The notes under the pieces are model-generated. The model was given only the letters and a program-made list of their open reading frames with translations, was not told the DNA's origin and ran no database searches. Position numbers and translations under genes: made by a program. A DNA stretch of 64,000 nucleotides, taken from NCBI RefSeq assembly GCF_031195445.1, contig NZ_CP133480.1, forward strand, positions 3,092,501-3,156,500, written 5' to 3'. Shown in pieces: positions 45,790 through 53,925 of this stretch. The DNA comes from Acuticoccus sp. MNP-M23 (GTDB lineage: Bacteria > Pseudomonadota > Alphaproteobacteria > Rhizobiales > Amorphaceae). Every line of letters begins with the position of its first letter. Position 1 is the first letter of the stretch.

Positions 45790-46242
45790 ATGCGTCAATT
45801 CGATCTCACCCCACTTTACCGTTCCACCGTCGGTTTCGACCGTCTGTTTTCGCTTCTGGACAACCAGACCGGCGTCAACCAGACCCCGTCCTACCCGCCC
45901 TACAACATCGAGCGGGTGACCGACGATGAGTACCGCATCACCATGGCAGTGGCCGGCTTCAAGGAAGACGAGCTGACCGTCGAGGTGAAGGAAAACACGC
46001 TCACCGTGACCGGCGCCAAGGCCGAAACGGACGACAACAACGAGAACATGCTGTACCGCGGCATTGCCGCACGTGCGTTCGAGCGCCGTTTCCAGCTTGC
46101 CGACCACGTTTTCGTGACCGGTGCCGCTCTGGATCACGGCCTGCTCCACGTCTCCCTCAAGCGGGAAGTGCCGGAGGCCAAGAAGCCCCGCATTGTCCAG
46201 ATCGAGGGCGGCACCAAGGCGATCGACGCCAGCGCATCGTAA
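45790..46242 (+). CDS. Hsp20 family small heat-shock protein (IbpA-like)
   Basis: A 150-residue alpha-crystallin-type chaperone that binds unfolding proteins. The N-terminus (MRQFDLTPLYRSTVGFDRLFSLLD) is typical of IbpA-class proteins in rhizobia, and the core contains YRITMAVAGFKEDELTVEVKEN and the GLLHVSLKREVPE segment. The start at 45790 follows GGAGG at 6 bases. Both an RpoH-like promoter and a ROSE thermometer precede it, and a strong terminator follows. Confidence 0.95.
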   Translation: MRQFDLTPLYRSTVGFDRLFSLLDNQTGVNQTPSYPPYNIERVTDDEYRITMAVAGFKEDELTVEVKENTLTVTGAKAETDDNNENMLYRGIAARAFERRFQLADHVFVTGAALDHGLLHVSLKREVPEAKKPRIVQIEGGTKAIDASAS

Positions 46243-46331
46243 CACGGCAGAAACGGGTTTGCCGGCAGGCTTGTGCTTGCGTTCCCGGCAACTGACCGGC
46301 CGGCTCGCCCGCTACAGCGGGTGACCGGACC

Positions 46332-46363
46332 AAGGCGGCTCGTCCTCGCGGACGGGCCGCTTT
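46332..46363 (+). terminator. Intrinsic terminator after hsp20
   Basis: A stem of about 14 bp (aaggcggctcgtcc with its complement, G-U pairs included) and a tcgc loop, followed by tttcatttt. It lies 90 bases after the hsp20 stop. The remaining 46243-46442 spacer holds no gene. Confidence 0.85.
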
Positions 46364-46442
46364 CATTTTGCGGCAGGGGGCGCTAGCAAGCCGCACGGCG
46401 TTCCAAAGCGCCGCTCGAAATCGTTCTTGTGAAAGGCGTGCC

Positions 46443-47234
46443 ATGAGTGTCGTCGTCGCCATTCCGGCGCGCTACCAGTCTGTCCGTTATCCCGGCAAGC
46501 CGCTTGTGGCGCTCAAGGGAGCCACCGGCAAATCGCGCTCGCTGGTGGAGCGCACCTTCCTTGCCGCCGTGGAGGCCAAGGGGATCGACCGGGTGATCGT
46601 CGCCACCGACGATTCGCGCATTGCCGCCCACGCCAACCAGTTTGGCGCCGAGGTGATGATGACGTCCCCCAAATGCCGCAATGGCACGGAGCGCTGCGCG
46701 GAGGTTCTGTCCCGCATCTCGCCGACGCCCGAATTGATGATCAACGTGCAAGGGGATGCACCGCTGACGCCGCCCGATTTTGTGGAGGCGCTGGTATCGG
46801 GGATCGGCTCGCAAGACGTCGCCACTCCGGTCCTGCGCTGCGACATGCAGATCCTCAGCCGCTTTCGGAGCGACCGGCGCAATGGCCGGGTTGGCGGGAC
46901 GCTGGCGGTGATGGACCGGGACAACCGGGCGCTTTATTTCTCCAAGGAGCTGATCCCCTACGCGGACGGGATCGAGAGCGAGGCCGCTGCGCGCACCGTG
47001 TTCCACCACGTTGGCCTTTATGCCTACACGCCCAAGGCGCTGTCGCAATATCTGTCCTGGGAGCCCGGCATTCTGGAAATGCGCGAGGGGCTGGAGCAGC
47101 TGCGCTTTCTGGAAAATGGCGCATCCATCGCCTGCGTGGAGGTGGAGGCCAAGGGGCGGCCGTTCTGGGAGCTGAACAACCCGGTGGACGTGGAGCGCAT
47201 CGAGCAGGCGCTGGTGGGCGCCGGCATCGCGTGA
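46443..47234 (+). CDS. kdsB: KdsB-like CMP-Kdo synthetase family nucleotidyltransferase
   Basis: A 263-residue nucleotidyltransferase. The CMP-Kdo synthetase pattern is clear: VVAIPARYQSVRYPGKPL, RVIVATDD, and NGTERCAEV. It would activate Kdo with CTP for LPS or capsule. In the catalytic INVQGDxPL motif the usual Glu is Ala (GDAPL), so a related substrate or subfamily is possible. Start at 46443; ribosome site weak. Convergent with the threonine aldolase gene. Confidence 0.83.
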   Translation: MSVVVAIPARYQSVRYPGKPLVALKGATGKSRSLVERTFLAAVEAKGIDRVIVATDDSRIAAHANQFGAEVMMTSPKCRNGTERCAEVLSRISPTPELMINVQGDAPLTPPDFVEALVSGIGSQDVATPVLRCDMQILSRFRSDRRNGRVGGTLAVMDRDNRALYFSKELIPYADGIESEAAARTVFHHVGLYAYTPKALSQYLSWEPGILEMREGLEQLRFLENGASIACVEVEAKGRPFWELNNPVDVERIEQALVGAGIA

Positions 47235-47253
47235 ACGACGCCGGCACCGGCTG

Positions 47254-48309
47254 TCAGCCGGCGAGTGCCTTCGCGAGCGCGTCGATTTCCCCATCACTCG
47301 TCCGGAAGCTGGCGACGAAGCGCCGGAGCTCCCAGCCATCCTGCGGCGGCTCGGGAATGAAGGCTGAGCGGAACCCGTAGGGCGCGCAGACGATGCCCGC
47401 CGCGTTGAGCCGCGCCACAGCTTCGGGGGATACGAACGCAAACACCTCGTTGGACTGGGTCGGCATCACCAGCGATGCCGCGCCGCTGGCTTCCAGCGTG
47501 GTCGCGATTCGTGCGGCCATGGCGTTGGCATGGCCGGCAAGGCCAAGCACATGGTTGTCCCGCAAGAGCGCCACGAATTGCGCGCTGGCAAAGCGGTTTT
47601 TCGAGAACAGTTGCGCTGCCTGCTTGTGGCGGTAGGCAGCGTCTTCGCGCAGGGCCGTGTCGAACAGGACCACGGCTTCGGCGGCCCAGCCTCCGGTCTT
47701 GGTGAAGCCCAGCGAGAGGACATCCACGCCGGCACGCCACGTGATGTCGGCCGGGGCAGCGCCCGTGTGCGCCAGGGCGTTGGCAAAGCGCGCGCCGTCC
47801 ATGTGCAGCGCGCAGTCACGCCCGTGGGCGAGGGCGGCAAGTTCTGCAATGTCCGCTGCGGTGTAGCACTGGCCGATTTCGTTGACGTTCGTGATCGAGA
47901 CCACCGCGGGGCGCCCGTGGTGGACGACACCGGGGGGATATTGCGCCAGCCGCGCGCTGAGCCCTTCGGTCGTGATCCGGCCTGCCGCGCCATCCAGCAC
48001 GTCAAGCTGGGTGCCGGGGGCGAAAAGAAGCGGGCCACCGGCCTCGTCACGCGCCAGATGGGCATCGACATGACACATCACGGCGCCGCCCGGCTTGCTG
48101 TAAAGCGCAAGCGCCAGCGAATTGGCCGCCGTGCCGGTGGACACGAAGAACACCGACACGTCCCGCTCGAACCATTGCCTGAGAAGGTCGCACGCGCGGC
48201 CGGTCCACGCATCGTCGCCATAGGCGGGGGCCTGACCGTCGTTGGCCTCGGCCAGCGTGGCCATCACCGCATCGGCGGCGCCCGCCCAGTTGTCGGAGCC
48301 GAAGCTCAC
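47254..48309 (-). CDS. Low-specificity L-threonine aldolase-like PLP protein
   Basis: A 351-residue PLP enzyme of the beta-eliminating lyase/threonine aldolase fold: GSDNWAGA near the start, VSTGTAANSLAL, HMDGARFANAL, and the PLP lysine in LSLGFTKTGGW. It cleaves L-threonine/allo-threonine to glycine and acetaldehyde. The GTG start at 48309 overlaps the DoxX gene stop (GTGA), making it the last gene of the bufferin-type operon; its metabolic link to that system is not obvious. Confidence 0.88.
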   Translation of the reverse strand: MSFGSDNWAGAADAVMATLAEANDGQAPAYGDDAWTGRACDLLRQWFERDVSVFFVSTGTAANSLALALYSKPGGAVMCHVDAHLARDEAGGPLLFAPGTQLDVLDGAAGRITTEGLSARLAQYPPGVVHHGRPAVVSITNVNEIGQCYTAADIAELAALAHGRDCALHMDGARFANALAHTGAAPADITWRAGVDVLSLGFTKTGGWAAEAVVLFDTALREDAAYRHKQAAQLFSKNRFASAQFVALLRDNHVLGLAGHANAMAARIATTLEASGAASLVMPTQSNEVFAFVSPEAVARLNAAGIVCAPYGFRSAFIPEPPQDGWELRRFVASFRTSDGEIDALAKALAG

Positions 48310-48857
48310 CGGACGCCTCGCAGCCGTCCCAGAAGGGCATCGAGGGAGAGCGGCCCGGCGCCCTTCAGCGTCAGGCAGACGAGGAGGAACACCCAGAGCG
48401 ACCGCTGGTCGGCAATGGCCGAGCCGGATTCGGCCGAGAACCACGAGCCGATGGTGGCGGCGTCGGCGCCGTGCTGGGTGATGTCGGTCCACGTCATCAC
48501 CGCAATGAAGGCGATCATCCCCAGCGAGGCGAGGCGGGTGAACAGGCCCACCACAATCAGCGCGGGGAGGATGAACTCGGCGTAGGTCCCGGCATGGACG
48601 ACGACATGCTCCAGAACGCCGAGCTGCGACGGGTCGTAGCTGACGGCCTCCATCTCCTTGGGCAGGATCTGCGCGTAGGCACCCGGCGACAGGTTGATGA
48701 TCCCCATCAGGCCGTCGCCGAGCTTGGTCATCGCGCTGTTCCAGAAATAGACGAGGAGCACGCCCGCAAAGACGAGCCGGCCCATCGTGCCGATCAGCCA
48801 GTCCTCCAGAAAGCGCTGGAGATTGAGAAAAAATGCGTTGTGCAGCCTGACGACCAT
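48306..48857 (-). CDS. DoxX family membrane protein (BufD-like)
   Basis: A 183-residue membrane protein with four hydrophobic helices (LVFAGVLLVYFWNSAM, FILPALIVVGLFTRL, LGMIAFIAVMTWTDI, WVFLLVCLTLKGAG). DoxX-type proteins frequently accompany DUF692/DUF2063/DUF2282 genes in copper-stress operons. Its gap to bufC is 30 bases. A role in redox supply or export is only inferred. Confidence 0.85.
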   Translation of the reverse strand: MVVRLHNAFFLNLQRFLEDWLIGTMGRLVFAGVLLVYFWNSAMTKLGDGLMGIINLSPGAYAQILPKEMEAVSYDPSQLGVLEHVVVHAGTYAEFILPALIVVGLFTRLASLGMIAFIAVMTWTDITQHGADAATIGSWFSAESGSAIADQRSLWVFLLVCLTLKGAGPLSLDALLGRLRGVR

Positions 48858-48887
48858 GAAACTTGCAATCCGGTTATTGGGGGCATT

Positions 48888-49628
48888 TCAGCCCGTGGGA
48901 ACGACGCGTGTGTGAAACGCCCCGGCCGACAACAGTTGCGCCAGGGCGCCGGCAAGGTCGAGTCCCTGCACCTGCGCCGCTTCGCCAAGTGGCGCGCCGT
49001 GCAGGAGATTTTCGGCAAATGTGGCGGCAGCATCGTCCAGCGGCCGGGTCAGCACGGTGAAGGCGGGGCGGGTGACGAGCGCCGCCGCAGCCGGCGTCTG
49101 GGCGAGCGGCGGCGTCTGGTTGGCCTGGAACGCCGCAAGGCCGCCGGCGGGTGTGCGGATCAGCGCGGTGGCGGGGTGCGCCACGAGCTGCACGCCGACC
49201 AGCGCCTGGGGGCCAAGGTCGGCCAGCGCGTCGCCGCCGAGCGGCTCGGCGTCCGCGGCATGGTAGGCGGTGACGCGGGCGAACTCGATCCGCCCCACCT
49301 CGGGCACGAACGGGTACGCGGTGAGCCCCGGCAACTGGGCCAGAAAGTCGGCAAAGGTTGCGCCGTAGCGGGCCAGGATCGGGCTTTGCGGCGGCCTCTG
49401 GCGGGCATAATCCACGGCGGCGGCGTCGAAGAAGGCGTCGCCCATCAGGCGCGCGGTGGTGGCGAACGTGGTGCGCAGGCTGTCGCGCAGCGAGGCGGCG
49501 ACATTGTTGCGGTAGACGTCCATCCGGTCAGGCGCAGGCCGGCCCCTGCCGTTGCTGAGGCCTTCCGGCGACGTGCCGCCTGCAAGGGCTTTGAGAAAGC
49601 GGTCCTGTGTGGAAGGCGGGCGCTGCAC
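48888..49628 (-). CDS. DUF2063 family protein (BufC-like recognition partner)
   Basis: A 246-residue protein matching the 'putative DNA-binding domain' DUF2063 family: RMDVYRNNVAASLRDSLRTTFATTARLMGDAFFDAAA, and YPFVPEVGRIEFARVTAYHA. In characterised systems this family is the partner protein that presents the precursor peptide to the DUF692 iron enzyme. It starts 4 bases after the bufB-like stop, as expected for a stoichiometric partner. Confidence 0.88.
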   Translation of the reverse strand: MQRPPSTQDRFLKALAGGTSPEGLSNGRGRPAPDRMDVYRNNVAASLRDSLRTTFATTARLMGDAFFDAAAVDYARQRPPQSPILARYGATFADFLAQLPGLTAYPFVPEVGRIEFARVTAYHAADAEPLGGDALADLGPQALVGVQLVAHPATALIRTPAGGLAAFQANQTPPLAQTPAAAALVTRPAFTVLTRPLDDAAATFAENLLHGAPLGEAAQVQGLDLAGALAQLLSAGAFHTRVVPTG

Positions 49629-49632
49629 GGGC

Positions 49633-50505
49633 TTAGCCGACGCCCTCGGTGGCGGCGCAGGCCTGCAAGATGCGGTCGGCGCGGGACACTTCGGCCGCCA
49701 GAATCTCGAACGGCGGAATGTCGGTGTCCCACTCGATAAGGGTTGGAACGGGCCGGCCAGTTCGTTCCAGAACCGCGCGGTAGAGCGACCAGACCGGCGG
49801 GGCGACCGGGCGGTCGTGCGTGTCGATCAGGAGCGGTGCGCCGGTAGCGTCGGCGTCCTCGGCGTGGCCGGCAAGGTGGATCTCGCCAACGGCCTCCACC
49901 GGAAATGCGGCGATATAATCGTGCGCAGTGAAACCGAGATTGGCGGCAGAGATGAAGACGTTGTTCACGTCGAGAATGAGGCCGCAGCCGGTCTGCCGGG
50001 TGACGGCCTTCATGAAGGAGAGCTCGTCCATGGTCGAAGAGTCGAACGCCAGGTAGCTGGACGGGTTCTCCAGAAGCATGGTGCGGCCAAGCGTGTCCTG
50101 CACCTCGTTGATGTGGGAGACCACGCGGGCCAGCGTTCCGGCGGTATAGGGGAGGGGCAGAAGGTCGTTGTAGTAGGCGCCGTCGTGGGTGGACCATGCC
50201 AGATGCTCGGAGACTAGCCCCGGCTCGTACCGGGCGGCGACAGCGCCAAGGCGTGCAAGATGCGCCTTGTCGAGCGGGCCTTCGGCACCGATGGAGAGGC
50301 CGACACCGTGCAGCGAGACAGGGAGGCGCTCGCGCACCGCGGTGAGGAGGCGATGGGGCACACCGCCGTCGCCCATGAAGTTTTCGGCGTGGATCTCCAC
50401 AAAGCCAAGCTGATCCGGCGCATCGAGGATGGCGTTGGCGTGCGCAAGCTTGAAGCCTGCACCAGCCCGCGCCGGGATGCCGGCCGGGCAGGAAAAGCCG
50501 CTCAC
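49633..50505 (-). CDS. DUF692 multinuclear iron enzyme (MbnB/BufB-like)
   Basis: A 290-residue TIM-barrel protein of the MNIO family. Metal-ligand motifs occur in the expected order: FVEIHAENF, SLHGVGLS, SEHLAW, LENPSSY, LDVNNVF, EIHLAGH, DTHDRPV and IEWDTDIPP. Members oxidise Cys or Asp/Asn side chains in precursor peptides (methanobactin, bufferins). Immediate neighbours, a DUF2282 precursor and DUF2063 partner, point to the bufferin-type system. Confidence 0.92.
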   Translation of the reverse strand: MSGFSCPAGIPARAGAGFKLAHANAILDAPDQLGFVEIHAENFMGDGGVPHRLLTAVRERLPVSLHGVGLSIGAEGPLDKAHLARLGAVAARYEPGLVSEHLAWSTHDGAYYNDLLPLPYTAGTLARVVSHINEVQDTLGRTMLLENPSSYLAFDSSTMDELSFMKAVTRQTGCGLILDVNNVFISAANLGFTAHDYIAAFPVEAVGEIHLAGHAEDADATGAPLLIDTHDRPVAPPVWSLYRAVLERTGRPVPTLIEWDTDIPPFEILAAEVSRADRILQACAATEGVG

Positions 50506-50512
50506 CGGCCCT

Positions 50513-50524
50513 GCCCCGAAGGGC
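50513..50524 (-). promoter_or_regulatory. UUCG tetraloop hairpin between bufA- and bufB-like genes
   Basis: On the minus strand GCCC-TTCG-GGGC, a C(UUCG)G loop known to be very stable, sits in the 58-base gap after the precursor gene and 7 bases before the bufB-like start. It could protect the precursor mRNA or limit read-through, giving more peptide than enzyme. Confidence 0.5.
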
Positions 50525-50563
50525 TGCGCCTCGGAGCTTTCCCTTGCTGCGTCCGGCAGATCA

Positions 50564-50896
50564 TCAGGCGGACGGCACGTCGCGGTCGAGCGGCTTCAGC
50601 GAGCCTTCGCGGGCATCGCCGTCGGCCATGGCCGGAAGCTGGAACTTTTCTGCGCTGGCGGTGGTGGAATAGTCGGTGCAGGTGCCTTCGGGCACCAGGG
50701 TCCAGGCATTGCCCTGATAGTCGACCTTGGAGGTGCCGGCGCATGTGGTGCCGGGGCCCGCCGCGCAATCGTTGTCACCAGCGAGAGAGATGCCGTAGCA
50801 CTTCTCGTTTGCGGCATGGGCGGGGGCAGTCGCGGCCAGCGTGCCTGCAGCGGCCACGGCAGCGGCAATTGCGGTCATCGAAAAGGGCTTGTTCAT
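50564..50896 (-). CDS. DUF2282 bufferin-type metal-binding precursor peptide (BufA-like)
   Basis: A 110-residue precursor. Residues 1-28 are a signal peptide ([17 protein letters not shown], cleavage near AHA). The mature part has exactly four Cys (33, 44, 52, 73) in the DUF2282 pattern [16 protein letters not shown], and EGTC, with a Trp/Tyr between. In Caulobacter, DUF2282 bufferins are modified by the DUF692/DUF2063 pair and bind copper in the periplasm. The tail after residue 80 is longer and acidic. The start at 50896 gives a good signal peptide. Confidence 0.9.
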   Translation of the reverse strand: MNKPFSMTAIAAAVAAAGTLAATAPAHAANEKCYGISLAGDNDCAAGPGTTCAGTSKVDYQGNAWTLVPEGTCTDYSTTASAEKFQLPAMADGDAREGSLKPLDRDVPSA

Positions 50897-51070
50897 CGTA
50901 TCACTCCGTTTGCATCCGGCATCAGGGCCTGCCGCCAATGTAGGCGGGCTTTCCGCCACGGACGAATAAACTGTCCGTGTGGAGGATGTCAGCAAATGGG
51001 AGCAGTCAGGACAAGCCTCGTGCAAGGCCGCAGGGACGGCCTTGCCGGGTCTCGTCGGTCGGACGCGGGG

Positions 51071-51289
51071 TCAGACCGTGAGGTTGAGATATTCGCGGAA
51101 GGCGTGGTGCACGACTTCGTTGCGGGACAGGCCGCGGCGTTCCAGTTCGGCTTCGCTCAGCTGGAACAGGCGCTCGGCTTCACGGCCGGCGCGGATTGCG
51201 CCACCAATGTCGGAAAACAGGCCATCGGACGAGCGGTGAAGGGCGCGACCTTCAAAACGATGCGGCGCGGTACGAGCGCGTGTGACCAT
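51071..51289 (-). CDS. DUF1127-like small basic protein
   Basis: A 72-residue protein with the DUF1127 pattern at the C-terminal half: LFQLSEAELERRGLSRNEVVHHAF, i.e. LxxLSDxELxxxGLxR. Small DUF1127 proteins are common in Hyphomicrobiales and have been linked to phosphate and carbon metabolism and stress through RNA interactions; function here unknown. A GGGGAA ribosome site precedes the ATG. It stands 174 bases upstream of the precursor gene on the same strand. Confidence 0.7.
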   Translation of the reverse strand: MVTRARTAPHRFEGRALHRSSDGLFSDIGGAIRAGREAERLFQLSEAELERRGLSRNEVVHHAFREYLNLTV

Positions 51290-51553
51290 GACAATTCCCC
51301 TGACTCACTTGACGATTGAGGCAACCCGTGCGGCTGCCTGTGAGCTCAAGATGTCGTCTTGGATTGTGCGCTGCAACACCGGCTGGTGCATTGCTGACGA
51401 CCAAGCTGTGCATACCAGCGCGCGCGCTGAGGTCCACCACGCGAAACCGGCGCAAGGTCAGCGTGTTGGCGGCCGCTTCCGGCGCACATGGTTGCGCCCG
51501 GCGGCCGGCCGTCAACACAAATGCCCTCGGAGCGCGGTCCTGCGTCCGGCCGA

Positions 51554-51826
51554 TCAGCTGTGTGCGGTGGCGGTCCGGGCCGGGGCGGTCTGGTGGGGGG
51601 CTTTGCCGTGGTCGGCCAGCAGCGCCAGCCCGTCGGCCGTGACGCGCACCATGGCGACCCCTTCGCGCGAGCGTTCCCGGCGCACGAGGCCGCGGTCCAT
51701 CGCGTCTTCCCACACCGGAAGCCGGGGGCAGGAGGTTCGCCAGGCGTCCATCACTTCGGTGTAGGCGCGCGGGCCGCGCGCCACCCATTCCACAAGGTCG
51801 ACGACGAGGGATTCGGGTCCATGCAT
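51554..51826 (-). CDS. Small conserved-type protein, possible winged helix
   Basis: A 90-residue protein I do not recognise by name. The sequence looks folded: VVDLVEWVARGPRAYTEVMDAWRTSCPRLPVWEDAMDRGLV followed by VRVTADGLALLADHG resembles a helix-turn-helix with a beta-wing. A GGAG site precedes the ATG. The reverse frame is also open but Arg/Pro-rich. The region 51290-51553 between this gene and the DUF1127-like gene holds no gene I can support. Confidence 0.65.
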   Translation of the reverse strand: MHGPESLVVDLVEWVARGPRAYTEVMDAWRTSCPRLPVWEDAMDRGLVRRERSREGVAMVRVTADGLALLADHGKAPHQTAPARTATAHS

Positions 51827-51880
51827 GGCAACGGCTCCAACCAGCAGATGACGCGTAGGTCATAGCACAATTTTGGCTTG

Positions 51881-51909
51881 AAGAATAAGGGCCGCGCTTG
51901 CGCGGCCCT
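51881..51909 (-). terminator. Intrinsic terminator of the sugar ABC operon
   Basis: On the minus strand a 10-bp stem (agggccgcgc / gcgcggccct) with a 2-base loop is followed by a T-rich stretch (tattcttc), 18 bases after the binding-protein stop. Confidence 0.8.
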
Positions 51910-51926
51910 CCCTTGCGGGTCTGCGG

Positions 51927-52862
51927 TCAGTCGTAAAGGACTGCCGCAATCTCGGGGTCATCCATGTTGGACTTGTCGTACCAGTAGAAGCCGGTGTCGA
52001 TGCTGGGCGGCACTTCGGCATTTCTGATCGCATCCACGGCAGCCTTCACCGTTTCGTAGCCGATGCCCACCGGGTTCTGGGTGATGGCGCCTGCCATCAC
52101 GCCATCACGGATCGCTTTCTTCTGCGCCGCGCCGGAATCGTAGCCGATGATGACGACATTATCGCGCCCCATCTCGCTCACCCCGTTGACGACGCCGATG
52201 GCAGACCCCTCGTTGGCGCCGAAAATGCCCTTGATTTCCGGGTTGCCCTGAAGAATGGCCTTGGTGATCTCGGTCGATTCGAGCTGGTCGCCGCCGCCGT
52301 ACTGGACGGTCACCACCTCGATGTCGGGATGCGCTTCCGCCATGCGGTTGGTGAACCCGTCCACGCGGTCGATGCCGGTGCGGCTGGTCTGGTCGTGCGC
52401 GACCACGGCAACCTGGCCGGCGTTGCCGATCAGCTCGGCCATCTTGTCGGCGGCCAGCGCTGCGGCGGCAACGTTGTCGGTGGAGGTGGTGGTGATCGGA
52501 ATGTCGCTGTCGACGCCGGAGTCGAACGCGATCACCGGGATGCCGGCCTTCTGGGCCTGTCGCAGCAGCGGGATGGCGGCCTGGCTGTCGAGCGCGGCAA
52601 AGCCCACCGCCTGCGGGTTGTTGGCAAGCGCGGCCGCCAGCATGTCGATCTGGCGGTCGACCATGGTCTCGTTGTCCGGCCCCTCGAAGGTGACCCTGAC
52701 GTCGAACTCGTCGGCCGCCTTGTCCGCGCCCTGTTTCACGGCCTGCCAGAACTGGTGCTGGAAGCCCTTGGAGATCAGCGGAATGAAAAGCGTGTCCTGG
52801 GCCATGGCGGGGGCGCTCAGGAATGCGGCGCCCACCGCGGCAAGGACGATTTGTTTCAGCAT
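51927..52862 (-). CDS. Sugar ABC transporter substrate-binding protein
   Basis: A 311-residue periplasmic binding protein of the RbsB type: signal peptide (MLKQIVLAAVGAAFLSAPAMA), then LFIPLISKGFQHQFWQAVKQG, DSQAAIPLLRQAQKAGIPVIAFDSGVDSD and GANEGSAIGVVNG. Ligand probably a sugar, polyol or related small molecule; not readable from sequence. The start at 52862 gives a clean signal. Third gene of ATPase-permease-binding protein, 61 bases after the permease. Confidence 0.92.
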   Translation of the reverse strand: MLKQIVLAAVGAAFLSAPAMAQDTLFIPLISKGFQHQFWQAVKQGADKAADEFDVRVTFEGPDNETMVDRQIDMLAAALANNPQAVGFAALDSQAAIPLLRQAQKAGIPVIAFDSGVDSDIPITTTSTDNVAAAALAADKMAELIGNAGQVAVVAHDQTSRTGIDRVDGFTNRMAEAHPDIEVVTVQYGGGDQLESTEITKAILQGNPEIKGIFGANEGSAIGVVNGVSEMGRDNVVIIGYDSGAAQKKAIRDGVMAGAITQNPVGIGYETVKAAVDAIRNAEVPPSIDTGFYWYDKSNMDDPEIAAVLYD

Positions 52863-52923
52863 TGGTTGTTTCTCCCTGTTGTGTCGCTCGAAGGCTCGTG
52901 CGGCCTTCTTTGTCTTGAGCGGA

Positions 52924-53925
52924 TCATGTCGTCCGGCGGCGCACCTGGTCCGCGTAGACGGCAAGAATGATGATGGCGCCGGTGACGACGGTCTGCCACT
53001 CCTGCGCCACCGAAAGGATGCGCAGCCCGTTGGTGAGGACCGCCATGATCAGCGCGCCGATGACCGTGCCGAGGATGGTCCCGCGCCCGCCCGAAAGCGA
53101 TGTACCGCCGATCACCACGGCGGCAATGGCCTCCAGCTCGTAGCCGAGGCCGAGGGCCGGCTGGGCCGAGTTGAGCCGCGAGGCAATCAGCAGCCCCGCA
53201 ATGCCGACGATGGCGCCCGCGGTGGCGTAGATCGCGATCTTCCACGCGTCGACGTTGACGCCGGAAAGGCGCACGGCCTCCTCGTTGGAGCCAAGCGCGA
53301 AGGTGTACCGGCCCAAAATGGTCTTTTCCAGAATGTACGCCGTGCCGGCGGCCACGAGGAAAAAGATGAGAACCCCGTTGGGGATGGGCACGGCGGGGAA
53401 GATCTCGCCAATCAGCGATCCGCGGGCAATGAGGTCGAACCCCGGCGTGTCGTTGAAATAGATCGGCCGGGTGCCGGAGATGACCAGCGCCAGACCTTTC
53501 AGGATCAGCATCATCCCGAGCGTTGCGATAAAGGGCGGGATCTTCATCTTGGCGACAAAAGTGCCCGAGCATACCCCGCACAGCGCGCCAATGCCGATGG
53601 ACGTGATGATGCCAAGCGCCAGCGGCATGCCCCAGTAGGTGAGGACAACGCCGGTCAGAACCGCGCAAAACGTCATCATGGTGCCGACCGAAAGGTCGAT
53701 GCCGCCGGTGATGATCACCAGCGTCACCGCCACGGCCAGTACGCCGTTCACGCTGGTGGCCTGCAGGATGGCCAGAATATTCGGCGTCTGCATGAAGTTG
53801 GGGGAGGCGAGCGAGAAGATGACCAGAAGCGCCACAAGGCTCGCGAAGGCGAGAAGCTTCTGGTAGGCGCCGCCGGACAGGAGGCGGGCGCCTGCGCCGG
53901 TGCGGGCGGCGTTGGTGGTCGTCAT
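52924..53925 (-). CDS. Sugar ABC transporter permease (RbsC-type)
   Basis: A 333-residue BPD_transp_2 permease with eight to ten hydrophobic helices and family motifs: [40 protein letters not shown], and [19 protein letters not shown]. The start at 53925 overlaps the ATPase stop (ATGA); the open frame further upstream is a shadow of the ATPase gene. Confidence 0.93.
   Translation of the reverse strand: MTTTNAARTGAGARLLSGGAYQKLLAFASLVALLVIFSLASPNFMQTPNILAILQATSVNGVLAVAVTLVIITGGIDLSVGTMMTFCAVLTGVVLTYWGMPLALGIITSIGIGALCGVCSGTFVAKMKIPPFIATLGMMLILKGLALVISGTRPIYFNDTPGFDLIARGSLIGEIFPAVPIPNGVLIFFLVAAGTAYILEKTILGRYTFALGSNEEAVRLSGVNVDAWKIAIYATAGAIVGIAGLLIASRLNSAQPALGLGYELEAIAAVVIGGTSLSGGRGTILGTVIGALIMAVLTNGLRILSVAQEWQTVVTGAIIILAVYADQVRRRTT

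Noticed and set aside
51252-51863. A longer minus-strand frame covering the DUF1127-like and winged-helix genes
   Set aside because: It is Arg/Pro/Gly-rich and out of frame with both small genes, whose sequences look like folded families.
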